Positions 16,929 to 25,795 of a stretch of 64,000 nt of DNA are shown here, in pieces (the stretch's first letter is position 1; every line of letters begins with the position of its first letter). The translations under genes were made by a program, and so were the position numbers. The notes under the pieces are model-generated. The model saw nothing but the letters and a program-made list of their open reading frames with translations, was not told the origin of the DNA and searched no databases. This stretch comes from Comamonadaceae bacterium (GTDB taxonomy: Bacteria > Pseudomonadota > Gammaproteobacteria > Burkholderiales > Burkholderiaceae_C). Where the stretch lies: the NCBI GenBank assembly GCA_947373185.1, contig CANBWP010000008.1, positions 37,037 through 101,036 on the forward strand. Direction: 5' to 3'.

Positions 16929-18136
16929 AAATCACAGCCGCTCGCGTCATTGTTTGCAGCCCTGGCCGCAATTTCGTCACGCTCAAAATAGAAACCGATG
17001 AGGGCCTGACGGGCATTGGCGACGCCACCCTCAACGGCCGAGAACTGTCGGTGGTGAGCTACCTAGAAGAGCACGTCATCCCGTGCTTGATGGGCCGTGA
17101 CCCCCAGCAAATTGAAGACATTTGGCAGTACCTCTACAAAGGTGCTTACTGGCGCAAAGGGCCTGTCACCATGACCGCCATCTCGGCTGTCGACACGGCA
17201 CTGTGGGACATCAAGGCGAAAATTGCAGGGCAACCCCTTTACCAATTGCTCGGCGGCAGAAGTCGCACGGCCATCATGTCGTATGCCCACGCCACTGGCC
17301 GCGACACCGAGGAAACTGTGGACGAAGTCTTGCGTCACAAAGAGATGGGCTACTTGGCCATTCGCGCGCAAAGCGGCATTCCGGGCCTGAACAAAGTCTA
17401 TGGTGTGAGTGGCCACGGCAAAAAGTACGAGCCGGCAGACGGCCCCTTGCCCGGCGAGCACGACTGGAGCACCGAGAAATATTTGAATCACACGCCCGGC
17501 TTGTTCCAAGCGGTGCGTGAAGCGGTCGGGCCCGACATCCATTTGCTCCATGATGCGCACCATCGCCTCACGCCCATTGAAGCAGCACGCTTGGGCAAAG
17601 CGCTCGAGCCCTTTCATTTGTTCTGGCTGGAAGATCCCACCCCGGCCGAAAACCAAGAAGCCTTCAAGCTCATTCGACATCACACCACCACCCCATTGGC
17701 GGTGGGTGAGATTTTCAACACGATTTGGGATTGCAAAGAATTGATCGAGCAGCAGCTCATCGACTACATTCGCACCACCGTCACACATGCGGGCGGCATC
17801 ACACACCTTCGGCAAATTGCCAATTTGGCCAGTCTCTACCAAGTGCGCACGGGTTGCCATGGCGCCACCGACATGTCGCCCGTTTGCATGGGCGCGGCTT
17901 TGCACTTTGACACGTGGGTGCCCAACTTTGGCATTCAAGAACACATGGCCCACAGCGAAGAAATGCTGTCGGTGTTTCCGCACGATTGGCGTTTTGAAAA
18001 AGGCATGCTGTACTGCGGCGAGTCTCCAGGCCATGGCGTAGACATCGATGAAAAACTGGCCGCCAAGTACCCTTACCAACGTGCGTATTTGCCCGTCAAC
18101 CGATTGCAGCACGATGGCACCCTTTGGAGCTGGTAA
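16925..18136 (+). CDS. manD: D-mannonate dehydratase, ManD (RspA) family
   Basis: Read from the ATG at 16925, overlapping the previous stop in ATGA, giving 403 residues. This enolase-superfamily enzyme carries the ManD catalytic residues at the numbering I recall for the Novosphingobium enzyme: R147, Y159, D210, H212, E236 and E262. It dehydrates D-mannonate to 2-keto-3-deoxy-D-gluconate, replacing UxuA. The segment CHGATDMSP (311-319) has alanine at 314, which I associate from memory with efficient rather than marginal ManDs; this should be checked. It is the last gene of the operon, followed by a strong terminator. Confidence 0.92.
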   Translation: MKITAARVIVCSPGRNFVTLKIETDEGLTGIGDATLNGRELSVVSYLEEHVIPCLMGRDPQQIEDIWQYLYKGAYWRKGPVTMTAISAVDTALWDIKAKIAGQPLYQLLGGRSRTAIMSYAHATGRDTEETVDEVLRHKEMGYLAIRAQSGIPGLNKVYGVSGHGKKYEPADGPLPGEHDWSTEKYLNHTPGLFQAVREAVGPDIHLLHDAHHRLTPIEAARLGKALEPFHLFWLEDPTPAENQEAFKLIRHHTTTPLAVGEIFNTIWDCKELIEQQLIDYIRTTVTHAGGITHLRQIANLASLYQVRTGCHGATDMSPVCMGAALHFDTWVPNFGIQEHMAHSEEMLSVFPHDWRFEKGMLYCGESPGHGVDIDEKLAAKYPYQRAYLPVNRLQHDGTLWSW

Positions 18137-18156
18137 ATTCCTCAACAAGCAGATAC

Positions 18157-18183
18157 AAAAAAGGCACCTCGCGGTGCCTTTTT
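18157..18183. terminator. Bidirectional rho-independent terminator between manD and slmA
   Basis: Stem GGCACC/GGTGCC (18163-18168 with 18173-18178) and loop TCGC, flanked by A6 on one side and T5 on the other, so it can stop transcription from both converging operons. Confidence 0.88.
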
Positions 18184-18198
18184 CGATGCTGCGCGACT

Positions 18199-18855
18199 TT
18201 AAAGCACGCGGGCCAATGAAGCCTGCAAGTTTTCTGAAGGCAAGCGCTTAAAGCCTGAACGCGCAAAGCGCTGCATGCGGCCCATCATGAACGCCACCAA
18301 CAAAGAGGCCGTCACTTGGGCATCGACCGTAGGCGTATCGCTTTGAACGCCGCCATCGCGCAAAGATTGCTTGAAGGTGCTTTCGAGTTTGTCAAACAGC
18401 AAATTCATGCGCTCTTGCAAACGCTCATTTTCAAAGACCAAGGCATCGCCCGTCATGACGCGTGCCATGCCGGGGTTCTTTTCTGCAAATTGCAAAATGA
18501 GGGCGACGGTGCGCGCCACTTGCGCAGGGCCTGCCGGTTCGCGGTCGGCTATTTGACGCACAAACGCAAACACCGACTGCTCGACAAAATCGATCAAGCC
18601 TTCAAACATTTGCGCTTTGCTGGCGAAGTGACGGTACAGCGCCGCTTCGCTCACACCCAACTTGGCGGACAAAGCGGCCGTGGTGATGCGCTCAGCGCCG
18701 GGTTGCTCCAGCATGCCCGCCAAGGTTTGCAAAATTTGCAAGCGGCGCTCTCCGGGCTTGGGTCGCTTGCGTGCCGGGCTGGCTGGCGCCTGCGAAGATT
18801 CAGCCTCGACCGAAGGAGGAGACATGTGGCCTGTGTCGTTGGTCTCTGTGTTCAT
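18199..18855 (-). CDS. slmA: Nucleoid occlusion factor SlmA (TetR family)
   Basis: Read from the ATG at 18855, with AGGGGAT upstream; an in-frame TTG at 18873 overlapping the argB stop is less likely. The product has 218 residues: a disordered Pro/Ser-rich tail of about 30, a TetR-type HTH (about 36-82: GERRLQILQTLAGML, TTAALSAKLGVSEAALYRHFASK), then the SlmA ligand-free dimer domain (FEGLIDFVEQSVFAFVRQI, PGMARVMTGDALVFENERL). SlmA binds chromosomal sites and blocks FtsZ ring assembly over the nucleoid. Located 14 bases after argB, consistent with co-transcription. Confidence 0.88.
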   Translation of the reverse strand: MNTETNDTGHMSPPSVEAESSQAPASPARKRPKPGERRLQILQTLAGMLEQPGAERITTAALSAKLGVSEAALYRHFASKAQMFEGLIDFVEQSVFAFVRQIADREPAGPAQVARTVALILQFAEKNPGMARVMTGDALVFENERLQERMNLLFDKLESTFKQSLRDGGVQSDTPTVDAQVTASLLVAFMMGRMQRFARSGFKRLPSENLQASLARVL

Positions 18856-18869
18856 GTGAATCCCCTGGC

Positions 18870-19778
<909 letters not shown>

Positions 19779-19883
19779 TCAGAGTGTAAGCATGCAAGTC
19801 AGTACTTGCTCATGGGAGGAAAGGCTGTCAGAGCCGTATTGTGAACACATTTGGGGCATTTATGTCACCCCCTCTGGCCAAGT

Positions 19884-20765
19884 TCACAAAATTTTTGACA
19901 ACATCTGATCGACACCCGTTTGCCAAGCCGGCAATGACACGCCGAGGACCTGTTCCAGCTTGCGGCAGTTCAGGCGAGAGTTGAGCGGGCGCTTGGCAGG
20001 CGTTGGGAATTCACTGGTAGGCACCGCAGCCACTTCCTTCACGGTGTATTGCAAACCGGGCTTCAAACGCTGCGATGTTTGCAGCACATGCTGCGCATAA
20101 GCATGCCAAGTGGTTTCGCCTGCGGCCGCCAAGTGATAAATGCCAGTCAAGGGCGCTGCCCTTTGCACATTCAAAGCGGTGATGTCGGCCAACAAGGCCG
20201 CGCCAGTGGGCGCGCCAAACTGATCGTTGATGACGGCCATCTTCTCTCGCTCTTGGGCCAAGCGCAACATGGTTTTGGCAAAGTTGCCGCCCTCTGTGCC
20301 ATAGACCCAACTGGTTCTGAAAATGACATGCTTGGCGCCTTGTTTGGCAATCCCCTGCTCGCCCGCCAACTTGCTGCGGCCATACACATTCACAGGGCCT
20401 GTCGGATCGGTTTCCAGCCAAGGCACTTGGCCCGCGCCATCAAACACATAGTCGGTCGAAAAGTGAACCAAGTAAGCACCCACGGCCGCACACATGCGCG
20501 ACAAAACTTCGGGCGCCAAGGCATTGACCAAGTGCGCGTTGGACAGATCAGACTCCGCCTTGTCGACCGCCGTGTACGCTGCAGCGTTGACCACCACGTC
20601 GGGTTTGAACACCCGCACGGTCTCGGCCAGACCCTCCAAATTGCGGAGGTCGCCACAGTGTGACGTGCTGTGGCGGTCGAGCGCCAGCAACTCGCCCACA
20701 GGCGCCAAACTGCGTTGGAGTTCCCAGCCAACTTGGCCGTTTTTGCCGAGCAATAAAATTTTCAT
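19884..20765 (-). CDS. rfbD: dTDP-4-dehydrorhamnose reductase
   Basis: Read from the ATG at 20765, which overlaps the rfbB stop in ATGA, giving 293 residues. It has the extended-SDR nucleotide motif [10 protein letters not shown] (about 7-16), STDYVFDG, and the catalytic YGRSKLAGE. It makes dTDP-L-rhamnose, the final step of the dTDP-rhamnose pathway for surface polysaccharide. Only rfbB and rfbD are here; rfbA and rfbC are not in the window, which is unusual for a locus that is normally a four-gene block. Confidence 0.95.
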   Translation of the reverse strand: MKILLLGKNGQVGWELQRSLAPVGELLALDRHSTSHCGDLRNLEGLAETVRVFKPDVVVNAAAYTAVDKAESDLSNAHLVNALAPEVLSRMCAAVGAYLVHFSTDYVFDGAGQVPWLETDPTGPVNVYGRSKLAGEQGIAKQGAKHVIFRTSWVYGTEGGNFAKTMLRLAQEREKMAVINDQFGAPTGAALLADITALNVQRAAPLTGIYHLAAAGETTWHAYAQHVLQTSQRLKPGLQYTVKEVAAVPTSEFPTPAKRPLNSRLNCRKLEQVLGVSLPAWQTGVDQMLSKIL

Positions 20766-21841
20766 GCCGTGGCTTTGCTTGATGCCGCGTATTGCTTGGA
20801 AACCCACTCGCGGTAGGCGCCGCTTTGGACGTGGGCGACCCATTCAGCGTTGTCCAAATACCAAACCACCGTTTTGCGAATGCCCGTTTCAAAGGTTTCA
20901 GCGGGCTTCCATCCCAGCTCTTTTTCCAACTTGCGCGCATCGATGGCATACCGGCGGTCATGACCGGGGCGATCTTTCACCGAAGTGATTTGCGTGGCAT
21001 AACTTTGGCCATCGGCACGGGGACGCAGCTCGTCAAGCAAAGCGCACACCGTTTTGACAATCTCGATGTTGGGCTTTTCATTCCACCCCCCCACGTTGTA
21101 CGTCTCGCCCAACTGGCCGCCTTCGAGAACGCGGCGAATCGCACTGCAATGGTCTTTCACATACAACCAGTCACGCACTTGCAGGCCGTCGCCATAGACG
21201 GGCAGCGGTTTGCCGGCCAGCGCATTGACGATCATGAGCGGAATGAGCTTTTCGGGGAAATGCAAGGGCCCATAGTTGTTGCTGCAATTGGTGGTGAGCA
21301 CAGGCAAGCCATAGGTGTGGTGCCAAGCACGCACCAAGTGGTCGCTGGCCGCTTTGCTGGCGCTGTAGGGGCTGTTGGGTTCGTAGCGATGTTGTTCGGT
21401 GAAAGCGGGCTCGTTGGGGGCCAAGCTGCCATAGACCTCGTCTGTGGACACATGCAAAAAGCGAAAGTTCGCTTGTGCTGAAGCGTCCAGTTGTTGCCAA
21501 TAGCCGCGCACCGACTCCAGCAAACGGAAGGTGCCCGCAATATTGGTTTCAATGAAGTCGCCGGGGCCATGAATCGAGCGATCGACGTGGCTCTCTGCGG
21601 CAAAATTCAGAACAGCGCGCGGCTGATGCGCGGCCAACAATTGGGGCAACAAGTCTGAATCGCCAATGTCGCCTTGCACAAACACATGCTGAGCATTGTT
21701 CTTCAGCGAAGCCAAAGACTCTAAATTGCCGGCATAAGTCAGCTTGTCCAAGTTCACAATTTTTTCATCGGTCTGCGCCACCCAGTCCAAGACAAAGTTG
21801 GCGCCGATGAAGCCTGCACCGCCAGTGATCAACACGGTCAT
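20762..21841 (-). CDS. rfbB: dTDP-glucose 4,6-dehydratase
   Basis: A 359-residue extended SDR with the N-terminal [24 protein letters not shown] (about 127-137), the catalytic [15 protein letters not shown], and [19 protein letters not shown]. It converts dTDP-D-glucose to the 4-keto-6-deoxy sugar for dTDP-rhamnose synthesis. It is translationally coupled to rfbD. The 100-base divergent region between it and the phasin gene is AT-richer and presumably holds both promoters. Confidence 0.96.
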   Translation of the reverse strand: MTVLITGGAGFIGANFVLDWVAQTDEKIVNLDKLTYAGNLESLASLKNNAQHVFVQGDIGDSDLLPQLLAAHQPRAVLNFAAESHVDRSIHGPGDFIETNIAGTFRLLESVRGYWQQLDASAQANFRFLHVSTDEVYGSLAPNEPAFTEQHRYEPNSPYSASKAASDHLVRAWHHTYGLPVLTTNCSNNYGPLHFPEKLIPLMIVNALAGKPLPVYGDGLQVRDWLYVKDHCSAIRRVLEGGQLGETYNVGGWNEKPNIEIVKTVCALLDELRPRADGQSYATQITSVKDRPGHDRRYAIDARKLEKELGWKPAETFETGIRKTVVWYLDNAEWVAHVQSGAYREWVSKQYAASSKATA

Positions 21842-21941
21842 CTTTATTCTTTCTAAAACGATATTTTATAAGCCTTGGCAGTCACCGTGACTGCGGTTAA
21901 AGTCGATCTTAGAGGATTCAACCCAGAAGTACGGAGTTTTC

Positions 21942-22451
21942 ATGGCCACCAAGCCCGCCCCCAAGTCAGCGCAAAGCCGCCCTGAAAAAGACCTGCCGCC
22001 CCACCGTGCAGCCTCTCAAGACATTTGGCTGGCCGGTCTGGGTGCCATGGCGCAAGCTCAAGCACAAGTCCGCTCGCAGGGCAGCAAGGCCTTTGAAGCT
22101 TTGGTGGCAGATGGCTTGGCCTTCCAGCGCAAATCGCAGGCAGTGGCCCAAGAAAAACTGCATGAGGCGGCGGCTCATTTCAACCAACTGACCCAAGGCA
22201 TTGGTGCTGGCATTGGTGCTGGCATCGGGGCCAACTTGGTTCAACCCGCAGGCGCCAAAGTCGACCGCCTTGAACACCTCTTTGAAGACCGCGTGGCACG
22301 TGCACTCAAAAGCTTGGGCCTGCCGACAGCGCAAGAGGTGGCTGACTTGCAAGACAGGGTGAGCACCTTAGAGCGGGCCTTGAAGGCCGCAACAGGCAAA
22401 AAGGCGCCCACCCCCAAAGCGCCGGCCAAAACCAAAAAGACAGCGGCTTAA
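21942..22451 (+). CDS. Phasin (PHA granule-associated protein, PhaI/PhaF-like)
   Basis: A 169-residue, low-complexity helical protein. The phasin segment ASQDIWLAGLGAMAQAQAQ lies at about 24-42. A GIGAGIGAGIGAN stretch (about 86-98) is encoded by three 12-base tandem units at 22197-22232. A coiled-coil segment with VADLQDRVSTLERALKA follows (about 133-149), then a Lys/Ala/Pro-rich tail (AKTKKTAA) like PhaF histone-like tails. It coats polyhydroxyalkanoate granules. GGAG lies nine bases upstream of the ATG. The adjacent TetR gene is probably its regulator. The family call is good; the nature of the basic tail (DNA binding or not) is inferred. Confidence 0.85.
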   Translation: MATKPAPKSAQSRPEKDLPPHRAASQDIWLAGLGAMAQAQAQVRSQGSKAFEALVADGLAFQRKSQAVAQEKLHEAAAHFNQLTQGIGAGIGAGIGANLVQPAGAKVDRLEHLFEDRVARALKSLGLPTAQEVADLQDRVSTLERALKAATGKKAPTPKAPAKTKKTAA

Positions 22452-22474
22452 GCGTCGCGCCTGAAGCATTCCGC

Positions 22475-23140
22475 ATGGCCAAAAAAGCCCCTCGACGCAC
22501 CGCTGAGCGAATCACCACGGTCTCTTTGGACCTGTTCAACCGCTATGGCGAGCCCAATGTGTCGACCACGCTCATTGCCTCCGAGTTGGGCATCAGTCCG
22601 GGCAATTTGTATTACCACTTTCCGGCCAAAGACCAACTGGTCAGCCATCTGTTTGACACCTACAAAACCGAGATTTTGAGCTTGCTCGAAGCCAGCCAAG
22701 ATGTGAAGGATGTCGAAGATGCTTGGTTCTTTTTGCACTCTTTGTTTGAGCTCATTTGGACACACCGTTTTTTATACCGCGACCTGAACGATTTGCTGTC
22801 TAAAAACCGCCATTTAGAAACTCATTTCAAACACATCCTGGAAGTCAAAACGGCATCGCTGCATCACCTGTTGCAGGCCTTGGCGAGGCAAGGCCACATT
22901 CGCAATGAGCCGGACACCTTTAGCACCCTGTCTGCCAGCATGGCAGTGGTGGTCACCTATTGGCTCAGTTATGAGTATGTGAGAAACCCGCGCCATGCCA
23001 TGGAGCCCGAAAGCGCAGGCGATGCCTTGGCGCGCGGTGCCCGTCATGTGTTGTTGCTGCTGGCGCCCTATTTGGAAGATGCGTCGCAGCGCGCGCATCT
23101 GATGCAACTCACGCAAGCCTACGCCGCAGACGAAACTTAA
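22475..23140 (+). CDS. TetR/AcrR regulator, PhaD-like
   Basis: 221 residues: HTH at about 8-55 ([35 protein letters not shown]) and a hydrophobic helical ligand domain ([21 protein letters not shown], then [11 protein letters not shown]). The NLYYHF motif and the arrangement behind a phasin resemble PhaD, the TetR-type regulator of PHA genes in pseudomonads, thought to sense an acyl-CoA. It lies 23 bases after the phasin stop, so the two are probably one transcript. The stop overlaps that of coaX in a shared TTAA. Confidence 0.83.
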   Translation: MAKKAPRRTAERITTVSLDLFNRYGEPNVSTTLIASELGISPGNLYYHFPAKDQLVSHLFDTYKTEILSLLEASQDVKDVEDAWFFLHSLFELIWTHRFLYRDLNDLLSKNRHLETHFKHILEVKTASLHHLLQALARQGHIRNEPDTFSTLSASMAVVVTYWLSYEYVRNPRHAMEPESAGDALARGARHVLLLLAPYLEDASQRAHLMQLTQAYAADET

Positions 23141-23931
23141 GCGGCAGCCCAAGGACTGTCTGGCCCTCCGGCAAATCGGGTTTGCGCCACTTTCAAAAGG
23201 CCATCAAAAATGAGGCTGTCGACCAGTTCAAATTGAATGGCCATGCTGGGCGCCATTTTCCAACCCGCGCCGCCGGTCATCACACACTGCGGTGCCATGC
23301 CAGTGTGATCACGCAGGTGCTGAACCATGCGCTCGCAGGCGCCTGCAATGGCGTAGGTGCCGCCACTGGTCAAGGCGTCACTGGTGTTGGTTGGAAAGGG
23401 CCGCACTTCGCCGGTGGGCACATGCAGACCGGCGGTGCCAGACTCCAGTGCGCGCAGCATGATGCCATGCCCCGGCAAAATCAAGCCGCCCAAAAATTTG
23501 CCGTGCTGGTCCAGGGCCTCGACCGTCACGGCCGTCCCCACCATGACCACCACCAAAGGCCTCACAATGCCTTTGTCTAGCATGCGATGCCGAGCACCAA
23601 TCATGGCCACCCAGCGGTCAGAGCCCAAACGCGTGGGGTGGTCGTAGCCGTTGCTGATGCCGGCCTCTTCGGTCGAAGAGACGACCCATTGCGGCGTCAC
23701 ATCCCACAGTTCCATCTGCTCTTGGACGCGCCTTTTGACGGCGTCGCCGGCCACCACACAGCCCAACATGCGCGTGGGCACCGGCAAGTTGGCCCATGGC
23801 CCTTCAGCGAGGGTTTCGATGTTCTCCAAAAACTCCGCACCTTGCGCCAAGACAGTCGCTTGAGGATGCGGGCGATCGTAGAGCGCCCACTTCAAGCGGG
23901 TGTTACCGACGTCAATGGCCAAAAATGTCAT
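23137..23931 (-). CDS. coaX: Type III pantothenate kinase
   Basis: 264 residues of the ASKHA fold: [14 protein letters not shown] at the N-terminus (phosphate 1), [14 protein letters not shown] (about 102-115), and [21 protein letters not shown] (first part about 128-140). It phosphorylates pantothenate, the first step of CoA synthesis, and needs a monovalent cation. In many Burkholderiales coaX follows birA; here its upstream neighbour on the same strand is the rhodanese, 72 bases away. The assignment is secure. Confidence 0.95.
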   Translation of the reverse strand: MTFLAIDVGNTRLKWALYDRPHPQATVLAQGAEFLENIETLAEGPWANLPVPTRMLGCVVAGDAVKRRVQEQMELWDVTPQWVVSSTEEAGISNGYDHPTRLGSDRWVAMIGARHRMLDKGIVRPLVVVMVGTAVTVEALDQHGKFLGGLILPGHGIMLRALESGTAGLHVPTGEVRPFPTNTSDALTSGGTYAIAGACERMVQHLRDHTGMAPQCVMTGGAGWKMAPSMAIQFELVDSLIFDGLLKVAQTRFAGGPDSPWAAA

Positions 23932-24003
23932 GGGTGGATGATATCGAGATTGGAGGACTTTGAAACATCCACAGCATCTTGCTTGGTGTGCCGAGCTTGA
24001 GTC

Positions 24004-24477
24004 TCAATTCTGCCGCCAGGGCAAACCCCGTTTGCGCCACCCACCGACCTGTCCGCGGTGTGCGTTGGCATCGGGGTCGCCCTCAAAGCCTTCCAAGATG
24101 TTGTAGGCCTCTATGCCCAATTGGGCAGCCCGTTGGGCAGCCGCCACAGAGCGCACACCGCTGCGGCACAAGAGCACGAGTTTGAGATGCTGCTCGGCCA
24201 AGGCCTTGAGGCCCGCTTCGAATTCAGGATTCACGTCGATGGCGGGCCATTGCTTCCATGCCAGCGCTTTGGCTTCGGGCACAAACCCGACCCATGCGCG
24301 TTCGGCGTCTGATCGCACATCAACCAGCAAAGCTTCGCCAGACTGGACCCACTGCCAAGCCAATTCAGGCGATACGTCACCGGCATAACCCTTAGCCTCA
24401 TGCACCTTGAGCAAGTCTTGCGGCGCTTCGTCGTCACCCGCATCGTGACGCAAACCAGCGGTGAGGTTGGCACTCAT
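24004..24477 (-). CDS. Single-domain rhodanese sulfurtransferase
   Basis: Read from the ATG at 24477, one base after the CsoR-like gene's stop; an alternative TTG nine bases upstream is less likely. The 157-residue protein has a rhodanese domain at about 32-145, with LVDVRSDAERAWVG and the active-site loop CRSGVRS at 104-110. The catalytic cysteine carries a persulfide. It is translationally coupled to the CsoR-like repressor and lies across a short divergent region from a YeeE/YedE transporter, suggesting handling of imported thiosulfate or sulfane sulfur. Confidence 0.9.
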   Translation of the reverse strand: MSANLTAGLRHDAGDDEAPQDLLKVHEAKGYAGDVSPELAWQWVQSGEALLVDVRSDAERAWVGFVPEAKALAWKQWPAIDVNPEFEAGLKALAEQHLKLVLLCRSGVRSVAAAQRAAQLGIEAYNILEGFEGDPDANAHRGQVGGWRKRGLPWRQN

Positions 24478-24478
24478 C

Positions 24479-24724
24479 TTAGGCAAACTTGGTCAGCATT
24501 TCGGCCACATGCTCGGCCGATTGGTCGCCTTGTTCAATCATGCAACCCACCATCGAGAAGAACGCTTTGTCCAGGGCTTTGCGAGACGCGGCCATTTGCT
24601 GCGCAATTTTTTCACAGTCGGCATCGGTGTCAATGAGCTTTTGCAAGCCTCGCAATTGCCCCTCAATGCGGGCCAATCGGGCACAAAGGGCTTTCTTTTT
24701 TTCGGGGTCAGCAATGCGGCTCAT
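24479..24724 (-). CDS. CsoR/FrmR/CstR-family repressor with atypical cysteines
   Basis: Read from the ATG at 24724, 81 residues. The DUF156 core is clear: ARLARIEGQLRGLQKLID (15-32) and SRKALDKAFFSMVGCMIEQ (47-65). The sensing residues are not the usual Cu(I) Cys-His-Cys. Cysteines are C14, C37 and C61, while the expected histidine and second cysteine positions of CsoR (about 62 and 66) are Met and Gly/Asp. This argues against copper and, with rhodanese and YeeE genes alongside, for a persulfide- or sulfide-responsive repressor like CstR. But C37-C61 spacing (24) differs from the 29 recalled for CstR. Family sure, ligand inferred. Confidence 0.85.
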   Translation of the reverse strand: MSRIADPEKKKALCARLARIEGQLRGLQKLIDTDADCEKIAQQMAASRKALDKAFFSMVGCMIEQGDQSAEHVAEMLTKFA

Positions 24725-24800
24725 GTGAATCTTTCTGCAGGACTGCAAATTATGATAACTTTTGCGGGCTTTTCAACACCCCCTTCAGGAAGTCTTTTTG

Positions 24801-25220
24801 ATGCTTGCTCTTTTGCACCCCTATGCCATCGCGGCACTTGGCGGCGTTTTCATCGGTCTGGCCAGCTGGCTGTTGTGGTGGGGCTTGGGCCGAATTGCAG
24901 GTGTCAGCAGCATTGCGGTTGAAGCCTTGACGGTCCCCCTCAACCCAGACGCGTGGCGTTGGGCCTTTTTGGCCGGCTTGCTGATGGGCGGCGGCCTGCT
25001 CGGGCAAAGCTTGGAAATCCCCACCCTGCCCACGCGGTCATACGTCCTCTTGATTCCCGCGGGCCTGTTGGTCGGATTTGGCACGGTTTGGGGCAGCGGC
25101 TGTACCAGTGGCCACGGCGTCTGCGGGTTGGGTCGTTTGTCTGCACGGTCTTTGGTCGCCGTGTTGACTTTCATGGCCACCGGCATGATCACCGTCACAT
25201 GCTTGGGAGGTGCGGCATGA
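24801..25220 (+). CDS. YeeE/YedE transporter, first half (thiosulfate/sulfur uptake)
   Basis: Read from the ATG at 24801, with AGGA about 11 bases upstream, giving 139 residues. It is hydrophobic, with about four membrane helices and the family signature GSGCTSGHGVCGLGRLSARS (about 106-125), containing two conserved cysteines. In one-piece TsuA-type proteins two such halves are fused and conduct thiosulfate through a cysteine-lined path. Here the second half is a separate gene overlapping in ATGA. Divergent from the CsoR-like repressor, which is its probable regulator. Confidence 0.88.
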   Translation: MLALLHPYAIAALGGVFIGLASWLLWWGLGRIAGVSSIAVEALTVPLNPDAWRWAFLAGLLMGGGLLGQSLEIPTLPTRSYVLLIPAGLLVGFGTVWGSGCTSGHGVCGLGRLSARSLVAVLTFMATGMITVTCLGGAA

Positions 25221-25708
25221 ACTCAAACAAATCGCCTCAAAAATCGCCTCAAGCAGGTCGCCTTGGCCTGGCTTTCACAGCCGGTCTCATCTTTGCCGCA
25301 GGCCTGGTCCTCTCCGGCATGACCCAGCCCCTCAAGGTCTTGGCGTTTTTGAACATCACCGCGGCCTGGGAAGGAACTTTTCCCGGTCAGTGGGACCCCA
25401 CCTTGGCCTTTGTGATGGGCGGCGCGGTCTGCGTCACTTTGTTGGCGTTTGCCTGGACCCAACGGCTCGCCAACAAGCCCTGGTTGGCCCATCACTTTCA
25501 TGAACCCTTGCTGAACCGCATCGATGGCCCCTTGGTGGGCGGCGCCGCCATGTTCGGTGCGGGCTGGGGCTTGGCCGGCTATTGCCCAGGACCCGCTCTG
25601 GCCAGCGTCCTGCTGAGCACCGACGCAATGGTGTTTGCTGTCGCCATGATGACTGGCATGTTGATTTGCAAGAGATTTTTTCGCAAAAACACCCCGATCT
25701 CGAGTTGA
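25217..25708 (+). CDS. YeeE/YedE transporter, second half
   Basis: Read from the ATG at 25217 overlapping the previous stop, 163 residues. It has four to five hydrophobic helices and the partner signature GAGWGLAGYCPGPALASV (about 117-134), with its conserved cysteine. It has a short hydrophilic N-terminus and a Lys/Arg-rich C-terminus. It pairs with the preceding gene to form the two-component transporter. The stop codon at 25706-25708 lies within the icmF promoter -35 element, an unusually tight packing. Confidence 0.88.
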   Translation: MNSNKSPQKSPQAGRLGLAFTAGLIFAAGLVLSGMTQPLKVLAFLNITAAWEGTFPGQWDPTLAFVMGGAVCVTLLAFAWTQRLANKPWLAHHFHEPLLNRIDGPLVGGAAMFGAGWGLAGYCPGPALASVLLSTDAMVFAVAMMTGMLICKRFFRKNTPISS

Positions 25709-25733
25709 CGTTAACGTAAACGTCAATTAGACT
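25705..25733 (+). promoter_or_regulatory. icmF promoter with embedded palindrome
   Basis: TTGACG at 25705-25710 and TAGACT at 25728-25733 are 17 bases apart, a good sigma-70 arrangement. Between and over them lies an inverted repeat with arms TTGACGTT and AACGTCAA and a six-base centre (25705-25726). From memory, this resembles ACGT-centred sites of the MerR-family LiuR regulators of branched-chain amino acid catabolism. No such regulator is in the window. Confidence 0.7.
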
Positions 25734-25795
25734 GGCTCCCGCAGAACATCGGCCGCTTCTCAGCGGCCCTTTTTACTTTTCTCTGGAACTTAGCC

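Noticed and set aside
17063..18148. A 361-codon open frame on minus opposite manD
   Set aside because: Antisense to an enzyme whose catalytic residues are all in place; no domain of its own.
18199..18855. TetR-type regulator of the manD operon
   Set aside because: The protein has SlmA features and lies with argB across a bidirectional terminator, so it is not linked to the sugar-acid operon.
19839..19889. Inverted TTGTGAAC/GTTCACAA arms in the argB upstream region
   Set aside because: Arms are 35 bases apart, one overlaps the rfbD end, and no regulator is implied; chance is likely.
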